From Candidatus Eisenbacteria bacterium (lineage in GTDB: Bacteria; Desulfobacterota; Binatia; DP-6): a DNA stretch of 64,000 nucleotides. The notes beneath the pieces were generated by a model. It was given only the letters and a program-made list of their open reading frames with translations, did no database searches and had not been told where the DNA came from. Position numbers and translations under genes: made by a program. This document shows positions 18,525 to 26,897 of this stretch, one piece after another. Position 1 is the first letter of the stretch; the number at the start of each line of letters is the position of its first letter. Where the stretch lies: positions 168,898 through 232,897 of the forward strand of contig DATJZY010000042.1 in NCBI GenBank assembly GCA_035577985.1. Direction: 5' to 3'.

Positions 18525-19231
18525 CGCCCGACGACGTCCGCCGGCGCATCCTCGCCGCGCTCGTGCGCGTCGCCCCCGAGGTCGATCCCGAGACGGTCCG
18601 CCCGGAGGCCGTGCTGCGGGACGAGTACGACCTCGACTCGATGGACTTCCTCAACTTCGTGATCGGCCTGCACGAGGGCTTCGGCATCGACATCCCCGAG
18701 AGCGACTACCCCGCGCTCGCCACGCTCGCCGGCTGCGAGGGCTACGTTCGCGCCCACACGGCACCGCCGCCGGCCTCGCGTGGGTCGCGCCCGGCGCACC
18801 GCTTCGAGGCCACGCTCCAGTGGACGCCGCAGGACGGGAGCGCGATGCTCGCTCACGTCGTCTCCTTCACCGGCCGGCCGGACCTCGCGATGTCGGCGCC
18901 GCCGCAGTTTCACGGTGACGGGACGCGTCTCTCGCCCGAAGAGCTCTTCGTCGCCTCGCTCGCGTCGTGCCAGCTCCTCACCTACCTCGCGCTCGCGAAG
19001 CGCGCCGGCGTCGCGGTCGCGCGCTACGAGGATCACGCGGTGGCGACGCTCGCCGCGGTCGATCGGGGCATGCGCATCACCGAGGTCGTGCTGCGGCCGC
19101 GGATCGTCGTGGCACCCGGCGGCGATGCCGCCAAGGCGCGCGCCCTCGTCGACGCGGCGCACGACGCCTGCTTCGTCGCGAGGTCGATCACGTCGGCCGT
19201 CCGCATCGAGCCGGAGGTCGTGGTCGCATGA
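18521..19231 (+). CDS. Acyl carrier protein-OsmC fusion protein
   Basis: A 236-residue product from ATG 18521 (4-base overlap with E2). Residues 1-80 are an acyl carrier domain with D-L-D-S-M-D-F, Ser-40 being the phosphopantetheine site. A Pro-rich link (about 82-92) joins it to an OsmC/Ohr-type domain of about 140 residues, with S-P-E-E-L-F-V-A-S-L-A-S-C-Q (first redox Cys) and D-A-A-H-D-A-C-F-V-A-R-S (second Cys). OsmC proteins reduce organic peroxides with lipoyl-protein as electron donor, so an E2 lipoyl arm as partner makes sense. The frame is continuous, with no evidence of two genes. I know of no described protein with this architecture; the linked role is inferred. Confidence 0.85.
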   Translation: MTPDDVRRRILAALVRVAPEVDPETVRPEAVLRDEYDLDSMDFLNFVIGLHEGFGIDIPESDYPALATLAGCEGYVRAHTAPPPASRGSRPAHRFEATLQWTPQDGSAMLAHVVSFTGRPDLAMSAPPQFHGDGTRLSPEELFVASLASCQLLTYLALAKRAGVAVARYEDHAVATLAAVDRGMRITEVVLRPRIVVAPGGDAAKARALVDAAHDACFVARSITSAVRIEPEVVVA

Positions 19232-19344
19232 GCACGGACCCCTCCTCCCCGGCGCACCCCGTGCGCCGCGTCGTGCGGTGGCTGGTGATCGCGTTGCTCG
19301 CGGCCGCCCTGGTGCGGGCGCTCATGCTGCTCGCGGGCTCGTGA
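19228..19344 (+). CDS. 38-residue single-pass membrane peptide
   Basis: It starts at ATG 19228 overlapping the ACP-OsmC stop by 4 bases: MSTDPSSPAHPVRRVVRW then one hydrophobic helix (LVIALLAAALVRALMLLAG). It is last in the acs-pdh operon and overlaps the 3' end of the convergent P-type ATPase by 23 bases. The close coupling and single clean helix argue it is real; function unknown. Confidence 0.55.
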   Translation: MSTDPSSPAHPVRRVVRWLVIALLAAALVRALMLLAGS

Positions 19345-21841
19345 CCGCTGCGCGGGCCGGACCGCCCGGGGTCCAGACGCCGAGGCGCGTCTTCAGGAGC
19401 TCGACCATCGCGAGGTAGGTGACAACGACCACCGCGAGGAAGACGAAGAACGACCCGGGAAGCGCGTGGAACCCGAGCAGGCTCGCGACCGGCGAGAACG
19501 GCAGGGCGATGCCGATCGCGACCACGCCGAGAACTCCCCCGACGAGCGCCGGGCTCGGACGGCTCCGCCAGGGACGTTCCCGGGTCCGGATCACGAAGAC
19601 GACGAGCGTCTGGGTCGCGAGCGACTCCACGAACCAGCCCGTCCGGAAGAGCGACGGATCGGCCTGGAAGAGCCAGAGCAGAACGGCGAAGGTGGCCAGG
19701 TCGTAGACCGAGCTCAGGGGGCCCAGCACGAGCATGAAGCGGCGGATGAATGCCGCGTCCCAGCCGCGTGGCGCCGCCAGGTCCGCCCGGTCGACCTCGT
19801 CGGTCGGAATGGCCACCTGCGAGCAATCGTAGAGGAAGTTCGCGAGCAGGATCTGGAGCGGCAGCATCGGCAGGAAGGGCAGCAGCAGGGACGCGAGCGC
19901 CATCGAGAGCATGTTCCCGAAGTTCGAGCTCGTGCCCATGAGCACGTACTTCATGACGTTGCCGAAGCTCCGCCGGCCCTCGACGATCCCATCGTGCAAC
20001 ACGGCGAGGCGCTTCTCGACCAGGATGATGTCGGCCGCCTCCCGCGCGACGTCGACGGCGTCGGCGACCGAGATCCCGACGTCCGCCGAATGCAGCGCGG
20101 AGGCGTCGTTGATGCCGTCGCCGATGCACCCGACCACGTGTCCGCGCGCGTGCAGCGCGCGCACGATGCGATCCTTGTGAGCAGGCGTGATGCGGGCGAA
20201 GACGGTGGTCCGCTCGGCGAGCGCGCCGAGCGCCATCGTCGACAGCGGGTCGATGTCGGGACCGCGAACGATGCGGCCCGCATCGATCCCGACCGTCGCG
20301 CACAGGTGCTCGGCGACCTCGGCGCTGTCGCCGGTGAGGATCTTGACGGTGACGGCGTCGGCGGCGAGGGCGGCGATCGTCTCCGCCGCCTCCGGCAGCG
20401 GCGGATCGAAGAACGCCGCCAACCCCACCAGCACGAGATCGTGCTCGTCCGCGACGCCGAAGGAGGCCTGCGGCGCGACCGTGCGGTAGGCGACGGCGAG
20501 AACGCGAAACCCCTTCCGTCCGAGGTCCCCGACCAACGCCTCGGCTCGCGCGCGTGCCGTGTCGTCGAGCGGGCTCGCGACGCCGGCGATCTCGACCGCC
20601 GTGCACACCGCGAGCACGCTCTCGGGCGCGCCTTTGGCGACGAGCACGGTACGCCCGCCCTCTTCCACCACGACCGACAGCCGCCGGCGCGTGAAGTCGA
20701 AAGGGATCTCGTCGACGAGGCGCGAACCCTCGACCGCCGGGTGCTCGTGCTGCAGGATCGCCTCGTCCATCGGGCTGCGGAGCCCCGTCTGGTGAAAGCT
20801 GTTGAGCGCCGCGAAACGGATCGCCGCCTCGCTGTCCTGCCCGGTGAGGTCGACGTGCCGGTCGACGGTGATGCGCCCCTCGGTCAGGGTCCCGGTCTTG
20901 TCGCAGCACAGGACGTCCATGCTCCCCAGGTTCTCGATCGCGGCCAGGTGCTTCACGATCACCTTCTGGCGCGCCATGCGCACGGCGCCGCGCGCGAGCG
21001 TCACCGCGACGATCATCGGCAGGAGCTCGGGTGTGAGCCCGACCGCCAGCGCGACCGCGAACATGAACGCCTCGAACGGCTCGTGGCGCACGAAGGCGCT
21101 GGCGAGAAAGGCGAACAGGACCAGCGACACGACGATCCGCAGCACGAGCACGCCGAACTCACGCGTCCCCCGCTCGTACTCGGTCTCGGGGGGCCGGGCG
21201 GCGAGTGTCGCCGCGATGTGACCGAACTGGGTGGCGGTCCCCGTCCGCAGGACCTCCGCGGTTCCAATGCCGCTCGTGACCGAGGTGCCGCGATAGATCA
21301 TCCCGATCGCCGGATCGGCCGCCACGTGCTTTTCACGCGGGACCGACTCGCCCGTGAGCGCCGCCTCGTTCACGAAGAGGTCCTTCGCCGCGACGATACG
21401 GGCGTCGGCCGGCACGAGATCGCCGACGGCCAGGTGGACGACGTCGCCCGGGACGACCTCGCGCACCGGGACGACCGCCATGCGCCCGTCGCGCACCACC
21501 GTCGCCATGGGCGCGATCCGGTCGCGCAGCAGCGTTGCCGCGCGCTGCGAGCGATAGGACTGCACGAAGTTGAGGACGATGGACAGAACCACCATCAGCA
21601 GGACGATCAGGGCGCTCGGCACCTGGCCGAGCGCGGCGGACACCATGCTCGCGGCGACCAGGATGAGAACCAGCGGATTGGTCGCGTACCCCGCGAGCGC
21701 GCGCAGCGCCGCAAAACGCGGTGGGGGCGCGACCTCGTTCGGCCCGACCTGGCGCAGCCGCAGCCGCGCCTCCTCGGTGGTGAGGCCCACGATCGGCGGC
21801 GGCTCGGTCGCCGCCGGCACGCGGGCTATTGCGGCGTCCAC
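19322..21841 (-). CDS. MgtA-type P-type ATPase (magnesium/cation transport)
   Basis: About 839 residues from GTG 21841; GTG 21820 is an alternative. P-type ATPase hallmarks are in order: N-E-A-A-L-T-G-E-S (actuator), L-T-P-E-L-L-P-M in M4, C-D-K-T-G-T-L-T-E-G (phosphorylated Asp), K-G-A-P-E (nucleotide domain) and G-D-G-I-N-D-A-S-A-L (hinge). About ten membrane helices are present. The LTPELLPM helix and length place it with the P3B Mg2+ importers (MgtA/MgtB). An N-terminal cytosolic segment I-V-G-L-T-T-E-E-A is typical. It lies second in a minus-strand operon behind a small secreted protein gene, overlapping it by 16 bases. Confidence 0.9.
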   Translation of the reverse strand: MDAAIARVPAATEPPPIVGLTTEEARLRLRQVGPNEVAPPPRFAALRALAGYATNPLVLILVAASMVSAALGQVPSALIVLLMVVLSIVLNFVQSYRSQRAATLLRDRIAPMATVVRDGRMAVVPVREVVPGDVVHLAVGDLVPADARIVAAKDLFVNEAALTGESVPREKHVAADPAIGMIYRGTSVTSGIGTAEVLRTGTATQFGHIAATLAARPPETEYERGTREFGVLVLRIVVSLVLFAFLASAFVRHEPFEAFMFAVALAVGLTPELLPMIVAVTLARGAVRMARQKVIVKHLAAIENLGSMDVLCCDKTGTLTEGRITVDRHVDLTGQDSEAAIRFAALNSFHQTGLRSPMDEAILQHEHPAVEGSRLVDEIPFDFTRRRLSVVVEEGGRTVLVAKGAPESVLAVCTAVEIAGVASPLDDTARARAEALVGDLGRKGFRVLAVAYRTVAPQASFGVADEHDLVLVGLAAFFDPPLPEAAETIAALAADAVTVKILTGDSAEVAEHLCATVGIDAGRIVRGPDIDPLSTMALGALAERTTVFARITPAHKDRIVRALHARGHVVGCIGDGINDASALHSADVGISVADAVDVAREAADIILVEKRLAVLHDGIVEGRRSFGNVMKYVLMGTSSNFGNMLSMALASLLLPFLPMLPLQILLANFLYDCSQVAIPTDEVDRADLAAPRGWDAAFIRRFMLVLGPLSSVYDLATFAVLLWLFQADPSLFRTGWFVESLATQTLVVFVIRTRERPWRSRPSPALVGGVLGVVAIGIALPFSPVASLLGFHALPGSFFVFLAVVVVTYLAMVELLKTRLGVWTPGGPARAAVTSPRAA

Positions 21842-22335
21842 GGTCCCGCGGCGCGCGCGGTGTAGGTCGCCGTCCCCCGGCGCCCACCGGCGGTGCCGGC
21901 GAAGACGTAGCGCAGCACGAGCTTGGCTCGCGTGAGCTTGCGGTTGATCGTGAGCGTCAGCGCCTTCGCGCGGCTGGACGTGATGACGACACCCGACACG
22001 TTGCACAGGCCGGAGACGCCTTCCACGATCCTGCCGGTCAGCGCCGTGAGGGTCGGGGCGTCGAACGCGAATGCGAGCTTCCTTCCCGTCCTACCCACCG
22101 ACGTGTAGGTCCCGGAGGACTGGTCGCCGGGCGACTCGGCGCTCCACGTACCGTCGTCCCGCACCGTCACCGTCGCCACGAGCGGCTCGCGGTCGGCGCC
22201 GCAGCCCTTCGCGGCGAGCCGGCTCGTACCTGTGAGCGAGGCGGCGCCGGTCGCGGCGGGGGCCGGCCGCGATGCCGCCGCGACGATCAGGATCGCAAGC
22301 GCTACTGGGCGAAGGGACATCATCACCATACCCAT
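21826..22335 (-). CDS. Small exported protein of unknown function
   Basis: Up to 169 residues. Several in-frame ATGs (22335, 22329, 22323, 22320) precede a signal peptide (MSLRPVALAILIVAAASRPAPA), and the true start is uncertain. The mature part is beta-rich, with two Cys (K-G-C-G-A and L-C-N-V) and a repeated Gly/Thr pattern (DDGTWSAES, SSGTYTSVG). It is preceded by a strong sigma-54-like promoter whose predicted start (about 22332) favours ATG 22329 or later. It overlaps the P-type ATPase start, so the two are co-transcribed. No family recognised. Confidence 0.65.
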   Translation of the reverse strand: MGMVMMSLRPVALAILIVAAASRPAPAATGAASLTGTSRLAAKGCGADREPLVATVTVRDDGTWSAESPGDQSSGTYTSVGRTGRKLAFAFDAPTLTALTGRIVEGVSGLCNVSGVVITSSRAKALTLTINRKLTRAKLVLRYVFAGTAGGRRGTATYTARAAGPWTPQ

Positions 22336-22342
22336 ATCCCGC

Positions 22343-22358
22343 TGCACCGATCGTGCCA
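22343..22358 (-). promoter_or_regulatory. Sigma-54-type promoter for exported protein/P-ATPase operon
   Basis: On the minus strand, TGGCACGATCGGTGCA matches consensus with a single mismatch and exact 10-base GG-GC spacing. The predicted start near 22332 falls among four tandem in-frame ATG codons. Confidence 0.68.
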
Positions 22359-22456
22359 GCCCCGGGCGGGGCCGATGCGCCCAAGAAACGAGAAGGGGCG
22401 CGTCGAGGCGTTCGCTCCGATCGGAATCGACGACGATCCTTTCCGCCATACGGCTT

Positions 22457-22472
22457 TGGCACATCGCCTGCT
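22457..22472 (+). promoter_or_regulatory. Sigma-54-type promoter for pcm-lon operon
   Basis: TGGCACATCGCCTGCT has GG 22458-22459, 10 bases, GC 22470-22471 and two mismatches. The predicted start coincides with ATG 22483. So either the mRNA is leaderless or translation begins at ATG 22513, which has GAGAGA before it. Confidence 0.62.
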
Positions 22473-22482
22473 CCATGTGGCG

Positions 22483-24474
22483 ATGTCCGACCTCCGCGCA
22501 GCCCGAGAGACCATGGTGCGCCGGCACATCGCCGCCCGTGGCATCCGGGATCCCGCCATCCTCGAAGCCATGCGGACGATCCCGCGCGAGGCATTTCTCC
22601 CGCCCCGGCTCGCCGAGTTCGCCTACGAGGATTGTCCGTTGCCGATCGCCGAGGGCCAGACGATCTCTCAACCGTACATCGTCGCCTTGATGACGGCGGC
22701 CCTGGAGCTGCGGCCCGAGGATCGCGTGCTCGAGATCGGCACCGGATCGGGCTATGCCGCGGCCATCGTCGGTCGGATCGCCCGCGAGGTATGGACCATC
22801 GAACGCCACCAGAGTCTCGCCGAGGCCGCGGCTGCGCGCCTGCGCGAGGTCGGCTGTCACAACGTCCACGTGCTGCACGGCGACGGGACGCTCGGCTGGC
22901 CGGAGCACGCGCCGTACGACGCGATCGTGGTCACGGCGGGCGGCCCTGACGTCCCCGAAGCGCTCCTCCAGCAGCTCGCCGCCGGCGGGCGGCTCGTCAT
23001 CCCGATCGGGGCCGATCGCTCGCTGCAACGCCTCGTGCGCGTCAAGCGCATGGCGAGCGGTCGGCTCGAACGCGAGGATCTGGGCGACGTCCGCTTCGTG
23101 CCGCTGATCGGCGCGCAGGGCTGGGACGAGGCGGCGTGGACCGGGAGCCCGCGGGTCCCGAGCGGCCGCGCCAGCGTGAGCAGCCTGCTGCGCGAAGTCG
23201 GCGAGCCCATCGGGGGGCCGGTCTCCGACGCCGACGTCGGAGCGCTCCTCGAGCGGATCGGCGACGCCCGCATCGTCTGCCTCGGGGAGGCGACGCACGG
23301 CACGTCGGAGTTCTACGCCCTCCGCGCACGCATCACCCAGGAGCTCGTGCGCCGGCGCGGCTTCACGATCGTCGCGGCCGAGGCGGACTGGCCGGACGCC
23401 GCGCGCACCGATCGATACGTGAAGGGCGTCGCCGCGCCCGTGCGGCCCGAGTGGCGCGCGTTCTCGCGTTTTCCGCAATGGATGTGGCGCAACCACGAGG
23501 TGGGCGCCTTCGTCGAGTGGCTGCGCGAATGGAACCGGACGCAAACGCCGGTCGGGTTCTACGGCCTCGATCTCTACAGCCTGTATCGGTCGATCCGCCT
23601 CGTGCTCGACTACCTCGATCGCGTGGACCCCGCCGCGGCGCGCGTGGCGCGCGAGCGCTACGGCGCGCTGATGCCGTGGGAGGGCGATCCGGCGACCTAC
23701 GGTCGCGCCGCCGTGACCGGCAGCTACCGGGCCTGCGAGGACGAGGTGGTGACCATGCTGCGCGACATGCTGGCGCGCGAGCTCGACTACGCCGCGCAGG
23801 ACGGCGAGCACTTCCTCGACGCGGTCGGGAACGCCCGCGTGGTCGCGAACGCGGAGGCCTACTATCGCGTCATGTACTACGGCGGCAGCGCGTCCTGGAA
23901 TCTGCGCGACCGCCACATGTTCGAGACGCTGGAGTCGCTCCTGCGGTTCCACGGTCCGGGCGCCAAGGCCGTGCTGTGGGAGCACAACTCGCACCTCGGC
24001 GACGCCGCGGCCACCGAGATGGGCGTTCGCGGCGAGCTCAACGTCGGGCACCTCTGTCGCACGACCTTCGGCGACGGCGCGTATCTCGTCGGGTTCGGCA
24101 CCGACCACGGTAGCGTCGCTGCCGCGCACGACTGGGACGGCCCGATGCACGTCATGGACGTGCGGCCTTCCCACCCCGAGAGCTACGAGCGCCTCTGTCA
24201 CGACGCCCGCCTGCCCGCGTTCTTCCTGCCGCTTCGGGCGCCGGCGCGGCCCGAGGTGCGCGAGGAGCTCGCCGCCGCGCGGCTCGAGCGTGCGATCGGC
24301 GTCGTCTACCGTCCGGACACCGAGCTCCAGAGCCACTACTTCCATGCCGTGTTGCCCCACCAGTTCGACGAGTGGATCTGGATCGACGAGACGCACGCCG
24401 TCCGTCCCGTCACCGACGCCGAGGCGCGCGGCCTCCCCCGCGCGCATCCCTTTGCCCCCTACGGCCCCCCCTGA
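22483..24474 (+). CDS. pcm: Fusion: protein-L-isoaspartate methyltransferase + erythromycin esterase-type domain
   Basis: A 663-residue protein. Residues about 10-215 are a Pcm domain: A-R-G-I-R-D-P-A-I-L-E-A-M, the substrate block G-Q-T-I-S-Q-P-Y and S-adenosylmethionine motif E-I-G-T-G-S-G-Y. It repairs isoaspartyl damage in aged proteins. Residues about 240-660 form an erythromycin-esterase-like domain with G-E-A-T-H-G-T-S-E-F-Y (catalytic Glu/His) and H-N-S-H-L-G-D. Its natural substrate in non-resistant bacteria is unknown. The fusion recurs in other genomes. ATG 22483 is followed in frame by ATG 22513. The Lon-type gene starts in the last base of its TGA. Confidence 0.88.
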   Translation: MSDLRAARETMVRRHIAARGIRDPAILEAMRTIPREAFLPPRLAEFAYEDCPLPIAEGQTISQPYIVALMTAALELRPEDRVLEIGTGSGYAAAIVGRIAREVWTIERHQSLAEAAAARLREVGCHNVHVLHGDGTLGWPEHAPYDAIVVTAGGPDVPEALLQQLAAGGRLVIPIGADRSLQRLVRVKRMASGRLEREDLGDVRFVPLIGAQGWDEAAWTGSPRVPSGRASVSSLLREVGEPIGGPVSDADVGALLERIGDARIVCLGEATHGTSEFYALRARITQELVRRRGFTIVAAEADWPDAARTDRYVKGVAAPVRPEWRAFSRFPQWMWRNHEVGAFVEWLREWNRTQTPVGFYGLDLYSLYRSIRLVLDYLDRVDPAAARVARERYGALMPWEGDPATYGRAAVTGSYRACEDEVVTMLRDMLARELDYAAQDGEHFLDAVGNARVVANAEAYYRVMYYGGSASWNLRDRHMFETLESLLRFHGPGAKAVLWEHNSHLGDAAATEMGVRGELNVGHLCRTTFGDGAYLVGFGTDHGSVAAAHDWDGPMHVMDVRPSHPESYERLCHDARLPAFFLPLRAPARPEVREELAAARLERAIGVVYRPDTELQSHYFHAVLPHQFDEWIWIDETHAVRPVTDAEARGLPRAHPFAPYGPP

Positions 24475-26897
24475 TGGAGCGGGCGGCGGCCCCCTCCGGG
24501 CGAGTCGACGCGTCGCGGCTGCGTGCGGCCTGCGACCCGGCCACCTTTCCGTTCGCCTCGACCGCGGACCTCCCCGCGCTCGACGGCATCGTCGGACAGG
24601 AGCGGGCCACGCGGGCGACGCGCTTCGGCATCGGCATGCGGCACGCCGGCTACAACCTCTTCGTGCTCGGGCCGCCGGCGACCGGCAAGACGCGATCGAT
24701 CCGGCGCGTGATCGAGGCGGCGGCGCGCGAGGCAGCGGCACCACCCGACTGGTGCTACGTCCACAACTTCACCGACCCCTATCGCCCCGTCGCGCTGGCG
24801 CTCCCGGCCGGGCGCGGACGCGAGCTGCGCGCCGCCATGCAGCGCCTGGTCGACGACTGCAAGGGACGGGTGCCGCGAGCGTTCGAGGGCGAAGCCTTCG
24901 GCCACCAGAAGGCGCGCATCCTCGACGAGCTCACGACCCGCCAGAAGGCCGAGATGGCCGCCCTCGAGCAGGAGGTGGAGGCCCAGCGCTTCGTGATCGT
25001 CCGCACGCCGGGAGGCCTCGCGATCGCGCCGGCGCGGGACGGCAAGGCGCTCGGCGCCGAGGACTTCGCGGCGCTGCCCGAGGCGGAGCAGACGCGCATC
25101 AACGCCGCCGGAACCGCCCTCAACGAGCGGCTCGAGGAGACGCTGCGCCGCCTGCGCGAGCACGAGCGCGACGCGCGCGACACGCATGGCCGGCTCGTCC
25201 ACGAGGTGGGAGCGGCGGCGATCCGCCCGCTCGTGCAGGAGGTCCGGGAGCGCTTCACCGGCCTCGACGCGGTGGCGCGCTACCTGGAGCAGGTGGCGGC
25301 CGACCTCATCGAGCACGCCGAGGAGTTCGCCCAGCTGGCCGAGCAGCGCCCGCCGGCCCTGCCCTGGATGGCGCCGCCGGGCGCGTTTCTCGAACGCTAC
25401 CGCGTGAACGTGCTGGTGGACCGGACCGCCGACACGGGCGCGCCGGTGATCGTCGAGGAGGCACCGAGCTTCGCGAACCTGGTCGGACGCATCGAGCATC
25501 ACGTGCAATTCGGCACGCTGGTGACCGACTTCACCCTGCTCCAGGCGGGCGCGCTCCACCGGGCCAACGGCGGCTACCTGCTGCTCGAGGTGAAGGACGT
25601 CCTCGCGCACCCCGGCGCATGGCAGGCGCTCAAGAAGGCGATCGAGAGTCACACCGTCCGCATCGAGGAGCCGTTCGCCGACCTGCGCCTCGTGAGCGCG
25701 ACCAGCCTGGCGCCCGAGCCGATCCCGCTCGACGTGAAGGTCGTCCTCATCGGCAACCCCTACCTCTACTATCTCTTCCACGCCCTCGACGAGGACTTCC
25801 GCGCCCTCTTCAAGGTGAAGGTCGACTTCGACGACTCGCTGCCGCGTACGCCGGAGTTCGAGATGCTGATCGCGCGCTTCGTCGGCGACGTGTGCCGCGA
25901 GGAGGGGCTTCGCCACTTCGCACCCGACGGCGTCGCCCGGCTGATCGAGCACTGCTCGCGCACGGTGTGGCACCAGGACCGCCTGACGTCACGCCTGGGT
26001 GACCTGATCGACCTCATCCGCGAAGCCGTCTTCTGGTCGGCCACGAACGAGCACGCCCTCGTCCGGCGGGACGACGTCGCGCGCGCCGTCGACGAGCGAC
26101 GCCAGCGGGCGAACCTGGTCGAGGAGCGGCTCGCGCGCATGACTGCCGAGGGGACCCTCGCCATCGCGACCGCGGGCGAGGTGGTCGGCCAGGTGAACGG
26201 TCTCGCCGTCCTCACCCTCGGCGATCACGCATTCGGGCGGCCGACGCGGATCACGGCGCGGACCTTCCTCGGCGGCGAGCCCGGCGTCGTGGACATCGAG
26301 CGCGAGGCCAAGCTCGGCGGCCCGCTGCACTCCAAGGGCGTGATGATCCTCACCGGCTTCCTCGCCGGCCGACACGCGCGCGCCCGGCCGCTCGCGCTGT
26401 CGGCGACCCTCACGTTCGAGCAGCAGTACGAGAGCGTCGAGGGCGACAGCGCGTCGGCGGCCGAGCTGTGCGCGCTGCTCTCGAGCATCGCGGGCCTGCC
26501 GCTGCGCCAGGACCTGGCGATCACCGGCGCCGTGAACCAGCACGGGGACGTGCAGGCGGTGGGGGGTGTCAACGAGAAGATCGAAAGCTTCTTCGACCTC
26601 TGCCTGAGCCGCGGCCTCAGCGGTCGGCAGGGGGTGATCATCCCGGCCGTCAACACGATCCACCTGATGCTTCGCGACGACGTCGTGGAGGCGGTCCGCG
26701 CGGGCACCTTCCACGTCCACGCCGTGGCGAGCGTCGACGAGGCGATCGCGCTCCTCTCGGGTCGCGCCGCGGGCGAGCGCGACGCCGAGGGGCGCTTCGC
26801 CGCGGGGACCGTCAACGCCGCGATCGATGCGGCGCTCGATGCGAACGTCGAGCGCCTGCGCGCCCTGCGCCAACCGCCCTCGGGCACGGGCGCATGA
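24474..26897 (+). CDS. Lon-type ATP-dependent protease (AAA_32/LonB-like)
   Basis: An 807-residue enzyme from ATG 24474, 1-base overlap with the preceding stop. It has Walker A G-P-P-A-T-G-K-T near residue 62, a long charged helical insertion (150-290), the AAA core with H-R-A-N-G-G-Y-L-L-L-E and I-G-N-P-Y-L-Y-Y, and a C-terminal S16 peptidase. The catalytic Ser-659 is in V-E-G-D-S-A-S and Lys-702 in V-N-E-K-I-E, 43 residues apart as in Lon. It lacks the classic Lon N-domain and resembles the AAA_32 group. Soluble, with no membrane anchor. Probably degrades damaged proteins. Its place beside Pcm suggests coordinated repair or removal. Confidence 0.9.
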   Translation: MERAAAPSGRVDASRLRAACDPATFPFASTADLPALDGIVGQERATRATRFGIGMRHAGYNLFVLGPPATGKTRSIRRVIEAAAREAAAPPDWCYVHNFTDPYRPVALALPAGRGRELRAAMQRLVDDCKGRVPRAFEGEAFGHQKARILDELTTRQKAEMAALEQEVEAQRFVIVRTPGGLAIAPARDGKALGAEDFAALPEAEQTRINAAGTALNERLEETLRRLREHERDARDTHGRLVHEVGAAAIRPLVQEVRERFTGLDAVARYLEQVAADLIEHAEEFAQLAEQRPPALPWMAPPGAFLERYRVNVLVDRTADTGAPVIVEEAPSFANLVGRIEHHVQFGTLVTDFTLLQAGALHRANGGYLLLEVKDVLAHPGAWQALKKAIESHTVRIEEPFADLRLVSATSLAPEPIPLDVKVVLIGNPYLYYLFHALDEDFRALFKVKVDFDDSLPRTPEFEMLIARFVGDVCREEGLRHFAPDGVARLIEHCSRTVWHQDRLTSRLGDLIDLIREAVFWSATNEHALVRRDDVARAVDERRQRANLVEERLARMTAEGTLAIATAGEVVGQVNGLAVLTLGDHAFGRPTRITARTFLGGEPGVVDIEREAKLGGPLHSKGVMILTGFLAGRHARARPLALSATLTFEQQYESVEGDSASAAELCALLSSIAGLPLRQDLAITGAVNQHGDVQAVGGVNEKIESFFDLCLSRGLSGRQGVIIPAVNTIHLMLRDDVVEAVRAGTFHVHAVASVDEAIALLSGRAAGERDAEGRFAAGTVNAAIDAALDANVERLRALRQPPSGTGA

